In this document: positions 1 to 8,278 of the stretch, piece by piece
How positions within the stretch are numbered: the first letter of the stretch is position 1
Layout of the letters: every line of letters begins with the position of its first letter
Assembly: GCA_031556475.1 (NCBI GenBank)
Contig: JAVBSY010000065.1
Coordinates: 7,963-71,962 of the forward strand
Direction: 5' to 3'
Source: Azoarcus sp031556475
GTDB lineage: Bacteria > Pseudomonadota > Gammaproteobacteria > Burkholderiales > Rhodocyclaceae
Length of the DNA stretch: 64,000 nucleotides
Notes under the pieces: model-generated
Seen by the model: the letters and a program-made list of their open reading frames with translations, nothing else
Database searches by the model: none
Told to the model about the DNA's origin: nothing
Program-made: the position numbers and the translations under genes

Positions 1-252
1 CCGGAATACTTCGTCGCCGTCGGCATCTGTACCCACCTGGGCTGCTCCCCGTCGGAGAAGTTCAAGCCGGGCGCGGAAGGCGGCATGGACGCGAGTTGGC
101 CAGGCGGCTTTCTGTGTCCCTGCCACGGCTCGAAGTTCGACCTTGCCGGCCGCGTCTACAAGAGCATGCCGGCGCCGACCAATCTGGAGGTGCCGCCGTA
201 CCAATTTACCGCGGACACGACCATCCTCATCGGTGAAGACGGGAAGGCCTAA
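1..252 (+). CDS. petA: Rieske iron-sulfur protein of the cytochrome bc1 complex, C-terminal part (5' end outside window)
   Basis: This is the last 83 codons of the ubiquinol-cytochrome c reductase Rieske subunit. It accepts electrons from quinol at the Qo site and passes them to cytochrome c1 on the periplasmic side of the inner membrane. Both cluster-binding boxes are visible: CTHLGC (partial residues 10-15) and CPCHGSKF (39-46). They supply the two cysteines and two histidines of the 2Fe-2S cluster and the disulfide pair. The frame is open from base 1, so the N-terminal Tat signal/anchor lies outside the window. The stop is 3 bases before the cytochrome b start, so the genes are co-transcribed. 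Confidence 0.96.
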   Translation, partial: PEYFVAVGICTHLGCSPSEKFKPGAEGGMDASWPGGFLCPCHGSKFDLAGRVYKSMPAPTNLEVPPYQFTADTTILIGEDGKA

Positions 253-255
253 GCG

Positions 256-1524
256 ATGACGAACAAATGTCAGGCTATGATGGATTGGATCGACGCGCGA
301 TTTCCGCTGACGTCGCTCTGGAAGGAGCATTTGTCCGAGTACTATGCTCCGAAGAATTTCAACTTCTGGTACTTCTTCGGCTCGTTGGCGCTGCTGGTGC
401 TCGTGCTCCAGATCGTCACCGGGATTTTCCTGGTGATGCACTACAAGCCGGACGCGTCGCTCAACGCGGCGGGCGTGCCGGTGGCCTTCGCCAGCGTCGA
501 GTACATCATGCGCGACGTGCCCGGCGGCTGGTTGATCCGCTATATGCACTCGACCGGCGCCTCGGCGTTCTTCATCGTCGTTTACCTGCACATGTTCCGT
601 GGCCTGCTGTACGGTTCCTACCGTAAGCCGCGCGAGCTGATCTGGATTTTCGGCACGCTGATTTTCCTCGCGCTGATGGCCGAAGCCTTCATGGGCTATC
701 TGCTGCCGTGGGGGCAGATGTCGTTCTGGGGCGCGCAGGTCATCGTCAACCTGTTCTCTGCGATTCCGGTGATCGGACCCGATCTGTCCCTGGTGATCCG
801 GGGCGATTACGTGGTGTCGGACGCGACGCTGAACCGCTTCTTCTCCTTCCACGTCATCGCCGTGCCGCTGGTGTTGATCGGCCTCGTCGTCGCGCACATC
901 ATCGCGCTGCACGAAGTCGGCTCGAACAACCCGGACGGGGTGGAAATCAAGAAGACGAAAGGCGCCGACGGCATTCCGCTGGACGGCATCCCCTTCCATC
1001 CGTACTACACGGTGAAGGACATCGTCGGCGTGATGGGCTTCCTGTTCGTATTCTGTGCGGTGATGTTCTTCGCGCCGGAGGGGGGCGGCTACTTCCTCGA
1101 ATACAACAACTTCATCCCCGCCGATCCGCTGAAAACGCCGCCGCACATCGCGCCGGTGTGGTACTTCACGCCGTTCTATTCCATCCTGCGCGCGGTCACC
1201 TATCCGCTGCTCGGGATCGATGCGAAGTTCTGGGGCGTGGTGGCGATGGGGGCATCGGTGGTGATCATCGGCTTCCTGCCGTGGCTGGATCGCAGCCCGG
1301 TGAAGTCGATCCGCTACAAAGGGCCGATCTTCAAGATCGCGGTGGCCATTTTCGTCGTCTGCTTCTTCATCCTGGGCTATCTGGGCGTGTTGCCGCCGAC
1401 GGATGGACGGACGCTGGTGTCGCAGATCTGCTCGGTGCTGTATTTCGCCTTCTTCGTGTTCATGCCGTGGTACAGCAAGCTCGACAAGTGCAAACCCGAA
1501 CCGGAAAGGGTGACTTTCAAATGA
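256..1524 (+). CDS. petB: Cytochrome b subunit of the bc1 complex
   Basis: This is the integral membrane diheme cytochrome b (422 aa) that forms the Qo and Qi quinone sites. It has eight or more hydrophobic helices. Paired histidines lie in helix B (around LIRYMHSTGAS and VVYLHMF) and helix D (FFSFHVIAV and VVAHIIALH), the usual b-heme ligands. The Qo loop reads PVWYFTPF instead of the mitochondrial PEWY; this variant is, as far as I know, normal for beta- and gammaproteobacterial enzymes. The ATG follows the petA stop by 3 bases. Its TGA overlaps the ATG of petC (ATGA), which suggests translational coupling. The length is typical. Confidence 0.97.
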   Translation: MTNKCQAMMDWIDARFPLTSLWKEHLSEYYAPKNFNFWYFFGSLALLVLVLQIVTGIFLVMHYKPDASLNAAGVPVAFASVEYIMRDVPGGWLIRYMHSTGASAFFIVVYLHMFRGLLYGSYRKPRELIWIFGTLIFLALMAEAFMGYLLPWGQMSFWGAQVIVNLFSAIPVIGPDLSLVIRGDYVVSDATLNRFFSFHVIAVPLVLIGLVVAHIIALHEVGSNNPDGVEIKKTKGADGIPLDGIPFHPYYTVKDIVGVMGFLFVFCAVMFFAPEGGGYFLEYNNFIPADPLKTPPHIAPVWYFTPFYSILRAVTYPLLGIDAKFWGVVAMGASVVIIGFLPWLDRSPVKSIRYKGPIFKIAVAIFVVCFFILGYLGVLPPTDGRTLVSQICSVLYFAFFVFMPWYSKLDKCKPEPERVTFK

Positions 1525-2276
1525 ACTCGCGTGTAATCAAGCTCATCAAGCGCGCCGCGGCGGCGCTGCTGTTCGTGCCGGCACTGGCCATGGCAGCCGA
1601 TGCCGTGCTGCACCTGGACAAGGCGCCGGTCAGCAAGGATCAGGCGGCACTTCAGCACGGTGCCAAGCTGTTCGTGAATTACTGTCTGAGCTGCCACGGT
1701 GCTTCCTACGTGCGCTACAACCGGCTGGAGGAGATCGGTTTGTCCAAGGAGTTGATCCTCGACAATCTGATTTTCTCCGACGCCAAGATCGGCGATCTGA
1801 TGAAAACCGCGATGCAGCGCGATGACGCCAAGGCGTTCTTCGGCGTGGTTCCGCCCGATCTGTCGGTCATCGCGCGTTCGCGCTCTTCCGAGTTCGGTAG
1901 CGGCGCGGATTGGTTGTACACCTATCTGCGCCAGTTCTACCGCGATCCGAACCGGCCTACCGGTTGGAACAACGTGATCTTCGAAAGCGTCGGCATGCCG
2001 CATGTGCTGTGGGAGTTGCAAGGCGAGCAGATCGCCAAGGTGACCGAGGGTGCCGATGGCACCAAGAAGATCGAGTTGGTGCTGGACAAGCCGGGCAAGC
2101 TTTCCGCCCAGGAGTACGACAAGGCGGTGGGCGATCTGGTGTCCTTCCTGGTCTGGATGGGCGAGCCCGTGGCCGAGAAGCGTAAAGCGATCGGTGTCTG
2201 GGTGTTGATCGCGCTTGCCGGTTTGTTCGTTCTTTCCTATGCACTGAAGAAGAACTACTGGAAGGACGTTCACTGA
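1521..2276 (+). CDS. petC: Cytochrome c1 subunit of the bc1 complex
   Basis: This is the membrane-anchored c-type cytochrome (251 aa) that takes electrons from the Rieske centre and reduces soluble or membrane cytochrome c. The N-terminus is a Sec signal peptide (KLIKR, a hydrophobic stretch, then a cleavage-like AMAAD near residue 26). The heme attachment site CLSCH is at residues 55-59. A likely methionine ligand lies in the ESVGMPHV segment. A C-terminal helix (VWVLIALAGLFVLSYAL) followed by KKNYWKDVH anchors it. The start overlaps the petB stop by 4 bases. A longer open frame begins at 708, but the signal peptide and overlap fix the start here. A strong terminator follows. Confidence 0.96.
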   Translation: MNSRVIKLIKRAAAALLFVPALAMAADAVLHLDKAPVSKDQAALQHGAKLFVNYCLSCHGASYVRYNRLEEIGLSKELILDNLIFSDAKIGDLMKTAMQRDDAKAFFGVVPPDLSVIARSRSSEFGSGADWLYTYLRQFYRDPNRPTGWNNVIFESVGMPHVLWELQGEQIAKVTEGADGTKKIELVLDKPGKLSAQEYDKAVGDLVSFLVWMGEPVAEKRKAIGVWVLIALAGLFVLSYALKKNYWKDVH

Positions 2277-2327
2277 GCGGGCAGATCCGCCGCTCCGAAA
2301 CTGACTGAGTTTTCCTTTTCCCTTCGA

Positions 2328-2366
2328 CGCACCACGCGCTTGTCGCGTGGTGCGCGTTCGTTTTTG
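2328..2366 (+). terminator. Intrinsic terminator of the petABC operon
   Basis: A perfect 11-bp stem, CGCACCACGCG / CGCGTGGTGCG (2328-2338 and 2344-2354) with a CTTGT loop, is followed by CGTTCGTTTTTG. It lies 51 bases after the petC stop and just before the sspA ribosome-binding site. It therefore separates the respiratory operon from sspAB. Confidence 0.9.
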
Positions 2367-2386
2367 TACCCGGGAGTCGCTATATC

Positions 2387-2983
2387 ATGATGAACCTGTA
2401 TTCCGGCACGACCGATCCCTTCAGCCATCGATGCCGGATCGTGCTCTATGAAAAGGGCATGGATTTCGAGGTGATCGACGTCGACCTCTACAACAAGCCC
2501 GAGGACATCGCCGTCATCAACCCGTACAACCGGGTGCCGGTGCTGGTCGACCGCGACCTGATCCTGTACGAGTCGAACATCATCAACGAGTATATCGACG
2601 AGCGCTTTCCGCATCCGCAGTTGATGCCGGCCGATCCGATCATGCGCGCACGCGCGCGCCAGTTGCTGCATACCTTCGAGCATGAGCTGTTCTCCCATAT
2701 CGAGGCGCTCGAGGCGAATCAGAAGGGCGTGGATAAAAATCGCGGCCTTGTGCGCGATCAGTTGATCCAGCTCGTGCCGATTTTCAACAAGCAGAAGTTC
2801 ATGCTCGGCGACGAGTTTTCGATGCTCGACGTGGCCGTTGCACCGCTGCTGTGGCGCCTCGAGCACTACGGCATCGACCTGCCGAAATCGGCCGCACCGT
2901 TGGCGAAATATGCCGAAAGGATTTTCAGCCGGCAGGGATTCATCGACGCGCTGACGCCGTCCGAGAAAGTAATGCGCCGTTGA
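2387..2983 (+). CDS. sspA: Stringent starvation protein A homologue (GST-fold)
   Basis: The protein is 198 aa with a glutathione-S-transferase fold. It has a thioredoxin-like N-terminal half (residues 1-80, with NPYNRVPVLVD containing the cis-Pro of the fold) and an all-helical C-terminal half. In the SspA family this fold binds RNA polymerase and lacks GST catalysis. It acts as a transcription factor in stationary phase and acid tolerance. The ATG at 2387 has a GGGAG ribosome-binding site 10 bases upstream; a second ATG follows at once. The position between petC and sspB is the standard betaproteobacterial arrangement and supports the assignment. No oddity is seen. Confidence 0.95.
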   Translation: MMNLYSGTTDPFSHRCRIVLYEKGMDFEVIDVDLYNKPEDIAVINPYNRVPVLVDRDLILYESNIINEYIDERFPHPQLMPADPIMRARARQLLHTFEHELFSHIEALEANQKGVDKNRGLVRDQLIQLVPIFNKQKFMLGDEFSMLDVAVAPLLWRLEHYGIDLPKSAAPLAKYAERIFSRQGFIDALTPSEKVMRR

Positions 2984-3080
2984 GACGGGGCAAGGTGATG
3001 CGCTGCCGGGAGGCAGCTCAGGGTAATGCGCCGCTGAGCGGCCCAGGCCGTGCCTGGGCGCAGTCCCGTGCGTGAATGGA

Positions 3081-3551
3081 ATGACAATGACAATCGTATC
3101 GACCAAGCCCTACATCGTCCGTGCAATCTATGAATGGTGCGCGGACCAGGGATTCACGCCATATATTGCCGCGCTTGTCGACGGACGCACGCGGGTGCCA
3201 CCGGGCTATGCCCGCGATGGCCAGATCGTGCTCAATGTGAGCGCGGAAGCCACGCAGCAACTGGTGATGGATAACGACGGCGTTTCCTTTTCCGCGCGTT
3301 TCAACGGCGTTCCCCATTCCATTTTCATCCCCATCGGCAATGTTGCAGCCATCTACGCCCGCGAAAACGGGCATGGCATGGCCTTCGAGGTCGAAGGCGC
3401 GGATTCTGCCGCCGATGAGCCGGAAATGCCGGACGTCGGTGCCCGGCCTGCGGACGAGGAGGGAGGCAAAGAAGGAGCCAAGGAAGGGGGCAAGGAGCCG
3501 CCGCCGGGCAGTACGCCGCCGCGCGGCGGGCATTTGAAGGTCGTCAAATAG
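3081..3551 (+). CDS. sspB: ClpXP protease specificity-enhancing factor SspB
   Basis: This is the adaptor that binds ssrA-tagged and other substrates and delivers them to ClpXP. The N-terminal half holds the family signature STKPYIVRAIYEWC-x-D-x-GFTPYI, and a later block around FNGVPHSIFIPIGNVAAIYARENG completes the Sm-like substrate-binding domain. It is followed by a long, acidic, low-complexity linker and a basic C-terminal tail ending in GGHLKVVK, the ClpX-docking peptide. The linker is rich in Gly-Lys-Glu repeats. The start is uncertain: GTG 3072, ATG 3081 and ATG 3087 are in frame, and only the last has a GGA at good spacing. It is probably co-transcribed with sspA (97-bp gap). Confidence 0.93.
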   Translation: MTMTIVSTKPYIVRAIYEWCADQGFTPYIAALVDGRTRVPPGYARDGQIVLNVSAEATQQLVMDNDGVSFSARFNGVPHSIFIPIGNVAAIYARENGHGMAFEVEGADSAADEPEMPDVGARPADEEGGKEGAKEGGKEPPPGSTPPRGGHLKVVK

Positions 3552-3660
3552 CGCGAGTCGTGCCGGCTGCGTGCGGGCTGTCTGCGCAGAGGCTGCGGGG
3601 TGTCGGAAAGAGAAGGTGTGGTTATCTTGACCGCGATCATGTTTGTGGTTTTTCGCTCGC

Positions 3661-3669
3661 TGTATAAAT
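3661..3669 (+). promoter_or_regulatory. Possible extended -10 promoter for the hemerythrin gene
   Basis: The bases TGTATAAAT resemble an extended -10 (TG, one base, then ATAAAT) and lie about 53 bases before the hemerythrin start. No convincing -35 is present at 16-18 bases upstream. The surrounding 3552-3721 gap holds no gene. Confidence 0.3.
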
Positions 3670-3721
3670 CCTCGCCATGCCTTGCCGCTGGGACGCAATG
3701 CAGGAAATCTACGAGGGGACG

Positions 3722-4204
3722 ATGTCCATGATGCAATGGAATGAGCAGCTTGAGCTTGGTGTGACGAAGATGGACGACACCCACCGTGAGTTCATCGAGT
3801 TCTATAACGCGCTGGCAGGGGCGGCTCCGGAGGAATTTTTCGACCGTTTCGATGCGCTCATCGATCACACGGTTGCGCATTTCGACCAGGAAAACCGCTG
3901 GATGGAACACGTCAATTTCCCCGGCTGCCACCGCGCGGAGCATGATCGCGTGCTGGCGGTGATGCGCGATGTGCGCAAGCGGGTGGAGCAGGGCGACGCC
4001 TTCCTCGGAAAACGTTTGCTCGAAGAATTGCCGCCGTGGTTCGAGAACCACGCTGGAACGATGGATGCCGCGCTGGCGTTTCACCTTCAGAGCGTCGGCT
4101 ACGATGTCGAGCGCGAAGAACTGGCGCCGGCTTCGTCGGGATGCGGAGGCGGTCAGCGTGCCGGCGGCTGCATGTGCTCGGGTGCTGCGGCGACTGCGGA
4201 ATAG
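3722..4204 (+). CDS. Bacteriohemerythrin with cysteine-rich tail
   Basis: The protein is 160 aa, a four-helix hemerythrin-like oxygen-binding protein. The di-iron ligand set is complete: His in MDDTHREF, HxxxE in HFDQE, HxxxH in CHRAEH, and HxxxxD in HAGTMD. Known relatives carry or sense O2, often in microaerophilic bacteria. The C-terminus is unusual: a glycine-rich tail with three cysteines (CGGGQRAGGCMC) that could bind metal or form disulfides, which is inference. The start at 3722 is chosen because GAGGGGA lies just upstream. An in-frame ATG at 3677 would add 15 residues outside the fold. The gap of 260 bp after it (4205-4464) shows no gene or clear terminator. Confidence 0.9.
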   Translation: MSMMQWNEQLELGVTKMDDTHREFIEFYNALAGAAPEEFFDRFDALIDHTVAHFDQENRWMEHVNFPGCHRAEHDRVLAVMRDVRKRVEQGDAFLGKRLLEELPPWFENHAGTMDAALAFHLQSVGYDVEREELAPASSGCGGGQRAGGCMCSGAAATAE

Positions 4205-4464
4205 CAAATAACGGCGACGAACAACAGCGGGCCGCACGGCTTTGGCCGATGGCGCCGTCCCGTCGGACGGGATCGTCGCCGCTGCTGCGCGTCCGTACCT
4301 GTACTTGGCTCGGACGGTGAAATAGCTGGGTTTTCCCCACAACCAGGTGGTGGATTGCTTCTGCCCCCGTGTGCAGCCGGGCTCCGCTCCGCGCCTGTAT
4401 CATGTCTTTCGGTTGCGCCGTGACCCGCGAAGGGTGAGCCTCAGGAAGACGGAGGAGTCGCACA

Positions 4465-5481
4465 ATGCCTCGTGCCGTGATTCTCGGCGGAACCGGACAG
4501 ATCGGCCTCGCCTGTGCCCGCCGCCTGACCGGCGAGGGCTGGGAGGTCACGCTCGTCAGCCGCCGTGCAGCATTTGTTCCCGAGGGCTGCCGCCATGTGG
4601 CGGCCGACGCCCGCGGTGCCGGAAGGCTGGCCGACGCAATGGGCGAGCAGACGGATCTTCTGTTGTCCTGCGTGGCTTTTGACGAGGCCGATGCCGAATG
4701 CCTTGCACGCGCGGGCAGCGCTGCCGGGCGCATCGTCGCGATTTCGAGCGCGAGCGTTTATTGCGACAGCAAAGGCCGCAGTCTCGACGAGGCCGCCACT
4801 CTCGGCTTTCCCGACTTCCCGATACCGCTGACCGAGGGCAGCCCGACCGTCGCGCCGGGGCCGAAAACCTATTCGACGCGCAAACGTGCCATGGAGCATG
4901 CCCTTTCGACCCGGGCCTCCTGCCCCGTGACGATCCTGCGGCCCTGCGCCATCCACGGGCCGGAAAGCGCCCACGCGCGGGAATGGTGGTTCGTGAAGCG
5001 GCTATTGGATGGACGAGCGGCAATTCCACTGGCGTATCGGGGGCAAAGCCGTTTTCAGACCACATCGACCGCCGCGATCGCCGATGCCGTGCTGCAGGCG
5101 CATGCGGGTCTGCTGCCTGAAGTGTCCAACGTGTGCGATGCCGATTGTCTCTCTGTCGCCGGAATTGGCCGTGCGATCATGGAAATCATGGGTGTCCGGG
5201 TGGAGCTTGTGGGCCTGCCCGATACTTCCGGCTACCCTCCGGAACTCGGCGCGACGCCGTGGTCGATCCCTCGCCCCATGCTTTGCGCGGGCGCGGTTGC
5301 CTCGCAGACAGGCTATGCGCAGTCGGTCGTTCCGGCGATAGACTGGCTTGTGAAGGAGGTCGACCGGGAGAACTGGCGCACATGCCTGATACAGCTTGCG
5401 GCCTATCCCTGGGAGCATTTCGATTACCAGGCCGACGATCGCGCGTTGAAGATGGTTGGGGCAGCCACGCTTGCCGATTAG
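4465..5481 (+). CDS. NAD(P)-dependent epimerase/dehydratase-like protein (extended SDR fold)
   Basis: The protein is 338 aa with an N-terminal Rossmann dinucleotide-binding site, ILGGTGQIG (residues 6-14), and the basic VSRR that often selects NADP. A serine-rich strand (AISSASVY) and a YSTRK sequence fit the Ser and Tyr-xxx-Lys of the SDR catalytic triad. ILRPCAIHGP matches the usual substrate-loop motif of extended SDRs. The substrate cannot be named. It begins 15 bases after a GGAGGAG ribosome-binding site. It has no clear operon partner: the next gene is on the other strand. Confidence 0.85.
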   Translation: MPRAVILGGTGQIGLACARRLTGEGWEVTLVSRRAAFVPEGCRHVAADARGAGRLADAMGEQTDLLLSCVAFDEADAECLARAGSAAGRIVAISSASVYCDSKGRSLDEAATLGFPDFPIPLTEGSPTVAPGPKTYSTRKRAMEHALSTRASCPVTILRPCAIHGPESAHAREWWFVKRLLDGRAAIPLAYRGQSRFQTTSTAAIADAVLQAHAGLLPEVSNVCDADCLSVAGIGRAIMEIMGVRVELVGLPDTSGYPPELGATPWSIPRPMLCAGAVASQTGYAQSVVPAIDWLVKEVDRENWRTCLIQLAAYPWEHFDYQADDRALKMVGAATLAD

Positions 5482-5573
5482 ATCGAGAAGCGTATCCGGC
5501 ACGCAGTATGCGTAGCACCTCCGATGGTTTGCCATGAGAGGTCTATCCGAGAAGGATTCAACTGCGGCGATGA

Positions 5574-6104
5574 TCAGGCGGAATGAGCCGCAAGTCCAAT
5601 GATCCGGTCGACATGATGCTCCACGTCCTGGTCACTTTCGAATCTCAGGATGCGACATTGCAGGCGAGCAAGCCACGCTTCGTGGCGCGCACGGCTGCGA
5701 CCCGGCAGTTTCCCCTCTTCATACTGGGCGGCCCAGGCCAGAAATGCAGGATCCGCGCTGCCGAAGAGGGCGGTTTCCCGTGCCTCGATCCGCTGAAGCC
5801 TCAAAGCCGTGGGTAGTGAAAGGAATACCACCAGATCGAAGGAGTCTTCCAACTCTGTCCCCCAACCGCAGACGGAACCGGAAATCACCGATCCATCGCT
5901 TTGCGCCAGGTGAGAGAGGATCGTCCTCAGGCGCAGGTCTGCATCGTACTTTTCGCGGAATGGCGGAGTCGTGGGTTTCCAATAGAAATCGTCGGCATCG
6001 GCGAAATGGATGGCCAGCCGGGCAGCGAGAGCCCGCCCCAAGGTCGTTGTTCCCGATCCGGGGGCGCCCACGATATTGATACGACGGTATGGAAAGCCAT
6101 TCAT
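5574..6104 (-). CDS. Small P-loop kinase/AAA-type ATPase (adenylate/shikimate-kinase-like)
   Basis: The protein is 176 aa. A Walker A motif GAPGSGTTT sits at residues 13-21 after a short lead strand (RINIVGAPGSG). A DADDFYWKPTTPPF segment then resembles the substrate-binding DD/W region of small nucleotide or toxin-type kinases. VISGSVCGWG and FDLVVFLSLP form the Walker B-like strands. An arginine-rich lid follows (GRSRARHEAWLARL). These traits place it among uncharacterised small AAA_18/adenylate-kinase-like ATPases. The substrate is unknown. It is transcribed divergently from the membrane-protein gene that follows. The 92-bp gap to the SDR gene is empty. Confidence 0.75.
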   Translation of the reverse strand: MNGFPYRRINIVGAPGSGTTTLGRALAARLAIHFADADDFYWKPTTPPFREKYDADLRLRTILSHLAQSDGSVISGSVCGWGTELEDSFDLVVFLSLPTALRLQRIEARETALFGSADPAFLAWAAQYEEGKLPGRSRARHEAWLARLQCRILRFESDQDVEHHVDRIIGLAAHSA

Positions 6105-6216
6105 CGTTTCATTTGAACAGGCACCGAGTGGAGAATTTGATGACCGGACTGTATCAGGCCCTCGATGGAGAATGCTTTATGATTATTTCCGCAAATGTCG
6201 ATCGGCAGGTTATAAA

Positions 6217-6735
6217 ATGGGTTTCTCCAAAAGCGGAATGCCGCCGGCAATGAGTAAAACACTGATCACCCTGATTGCAATCATGAATTTGATACCCGTT
6301 GTGGTTTGGGGATATGCGGTCACCACTGATCTACACAACAAAAACACAGCCAGGCAGTTGCTGAATGGCTCGACGTCGGTAGAAGGCTCGCTCGTTATCA
6401 AGGATGAATATATCGTCCGGGGTGCCAAGAGCTCTTCTTACATCAAGACAACATATGGTTATCTTTTTGTCGTTGATGGCAAACCCCAGAGTGGAGTAGT
6501 CAGTTTTGCGCAGGGAAGGGGCGCTGACGAGAGTATTCGTCATATCCCGGCAGGTGGGGCGATTACTGTTGTCTATGATCAAAAGGACCCAAGCATCAGC
6601 ATGCCGGCCAACGTTGCTCGTTATTACCTGAATGTTTCCCCTTGGCGTATCGGCTCATTGTTTCAAATGATGCTGATTGTCAATGGGTGCATCGCAGGTT
6701 TGATTTTCTGTGCACGGTATCGTGAACAGCAGTAG
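6217..6735 (+). CDS. Membrane protein resembling DUF3592 family
   Basis: The protein is 172 aa with one hydrophobic helix near the N-terminus (LITLIAIMNLIPVVVWGYAV) and one at the C-terminus (FQMMLIVNGCIAGLIFCA). They flank a soluble beta-rich middle with YGYLFVVDGKPQSG and GGAITVVYDQKDPSIS. That order (helix, domain with V-x-Y-x-P-x-x-P-like turn, helix) fits DUF3592-type proteins, whose function is unknown. Starts at 6217, 6238 and 6250 are all possible; 6217 has an AGG seven bases upstream. Base composition is visibly lower in GC than the neighbours, which may mark recent acquisition. Confidence 0.6.
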   Translation: MGFSKSGMPPAMSKTLITLIAIMNLIPVVVWGYAVTTDLHNKNTARQLLNGSTSVEGSLVIKDEYIVRGAKSSSYIKTTYGYLFVVDGKPQSGVVSFAQGRGADESIRHIPAGGAITVVYDQKDPSISMPANVARYYLNVSPWRIGSLFQMMLIVNGCIAGLIFCARYREQQ

Positions 6736-6821
6736 GCATTGTGGATGCCAACTGCCCCACTGTTCCTGCGTACCTTGGCTTCCACGGTCCTTGCAGGCGG
6801 ATCGACGTCTTGAACGCGAGA

Positions 6822-8078
6822 TCAGCCCCTGAATGGAAAGTCCGGGACCGGAGCCTGGCCGGACAGGAGCTTGACCACGGAGGCGGCGGAGCCGCACGCC
6901 AGCGTCCAGCCGAGGGTGCCGTGGCCGGTGTTGTACCACAGGTTGGAATAGCGGCTTCTGCCGATGATAGGCAGGTTGCTCGGCGTTGCCGGGCGCAGGC
7001 CAGCCCATAGTTTTGCCCGTGCCGGGTCGATCGCACCGGGAAAGCGGGAGGTGACCCAGTCGAGAATGGTGCGGCCGCGTTCGGGGTCGATCGTCAGGTC
7101 GAAGCCCCCCAGTTCCGCCGTGCCGGCGATGCGCAGGCGGCTGCCCAGGCGGGAACAGACGATGCGGCGGGATTCGTCGGTGAGGCTGACTTTGGGGGCG
7201 CGCGCGGCGTCGGCAATCGGCGCGGTGATGGAATAGCCTTTTACCGGGTAGATCGGCAACTGTTCGCCCAGCGGTGCCACCAGTTCGGGGCCGAAACTGC
7301 CCAGACATACCACGTAGGCATCGGCCACAAGGGCGCCTGCGCGCCCCGGCGTGTCGCTGACCTCGATGCCGTCGATCCTCGAGCCTTCCGCATGGGCCAG
7401 GCGCCTGACCGTGATGTTGTAATGAAAGCGCACGCCATTGCGGCGCAGGTGTTCGGACAGCCCCCGGGTGAAGTGGTACGCATCGCCCGATTCGTCGCTT
7501 GGAGCGAACATGCCTCCGGCCAGGCGGCCGCGCAGGTTGGCCAGTGCGGGTTCGATGGCGATGCATTCGTCCGCCGAGCAGAGCCGGGCGTCGATGCCCA
7601 ACTGGCTGAGGTGGGCTACCCGCTGCGGAACCTCGCGGAATTCGCGGGCGGAAAAAAACAGGTGAAGAATGCCGCGGCGCGAATGCTCGTAGATCAGCCC
7701 CGTTTCCTTGCGCAGCGCACGCAATTGGCCCGCACTGTACGTCGCCAGGGCCGCGATGGCCTCGGTGTTGCGGCGCGTGCGCCAGGGCAGGCATTCGTGC
7801 AGGAAGGAAAGCGCCCAATTCCATTGGGCCGTGCTGGCGCGCGGGTGAAAGCGTAGCGGCGCATCGGCGCGCCCCAGCCAGCGCAGGGCCAGCAAAGGGG
7901 CGGAAGGGTTGGCCCAGGGTTCCGGATGGCTGACCGATATCTGGCCACCGTTGGCGTAGCTCGTCTCCAGTCCGGCCGCCGGCTGGCGGTCGACGACGCT
8001 GACTTCGTAACCTGCTTTCTTCAGATACCAGGCTGTGGTGATGCCGGTGACGCCGGCGCCAAGAACCATCACGTGCAT
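6822..8078 (-). CDS. dadA: D-amino-acid dehydrogenase-like FAD oxidoreductase (DadA family)
   Basis: The protein is 418 aa and belongs to the DAO/DadA flavoprotein family, which oxidises D-amino acids to 2-oxo acids and feeds electrons to the respiratory chain at the inner membrane. The start is read as MHVMVLGAGVTG: a dinucleotide-binding GxGxxG at residues 7-12, then an acidic-ending strand VSVVDR. Other conserved blocks are SYANGGQISVSHPEPWANP, YPVKGYSIT, and the C-terminal WAGLRPATPSNLPIIGRS and WYNTGHGTLGWTLACGSA, all typical of DadA. An in-frame ATG at 8138 would add 20 residues without family support. The gene is divergent from fbp across 200 bp that should hold both promoters. The exact substrate is inferred. 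Confidence 0.88.
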   Translation of the reverse strand: MHVMVLGAGVTGITTAWYLKKAGYEVSVVDRQPAAGLETSYANGGQISVSHPEPWANPSAPLLALRWLGRADAPLRFHPRASTAQWNWALSFLHECLPWRTRRNTEAIAALATYSAGQLRALRKETGLIYEHSRRGILHLFFSAREFREVPQRVAHLSQLGIDARLCSADECIAIEPALANLRGRLAGGMFAPSDESGDAYHFTRGLSEHLRRNGVRFHYNITVRRLAHAEGSRIDGIEVSDTPGRAGALVADAYVVCLGSFGPELVAPLGEQLPIYPVKGYSITAPIADAARAPKVSLTDESRRIVCSRLGSRLRIAGTAELGGFDLTIDPERGRTILDWVTSRFPGAIDPARAKLWAGLRPATPSNLPIIGRSRYSNLWYNTGHGTLGWTLACGSAASVVKLLSGQAPVPDFPFRG

Positions 8079-8278
8079 GGGGGAATGTCTGCTTGTTTGG
8101 CGCAGCGCTACGTAGTGCCGCTGCGTACTCCGCTGCATCTAACATTCAATGATAGCGCCATTGCCGCCCCGGCGTCACATTGGGTCACACTAATGGGTGC
8201 GCCAAGCAGGCGGACGCGGGATAATCCGCGTTTGTCGTCCGTATTTGTCCGCATGCAGCCAGTCGAGGGAGTTCGTTC

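Noticed and set aside
708..1520. An upstream extension of the cytochrome c1 frame.
   Set aside because: It overlaps petB in another frame; the signal peptide and the ATGA overlap place the true start at 1521.
4250..4275. A short hairpin (TCCCGT...ACGGGA) after the hemerythrin gene.
   Set aside because: Only 6 bp of stem and no T-run, so not a credible terminator.
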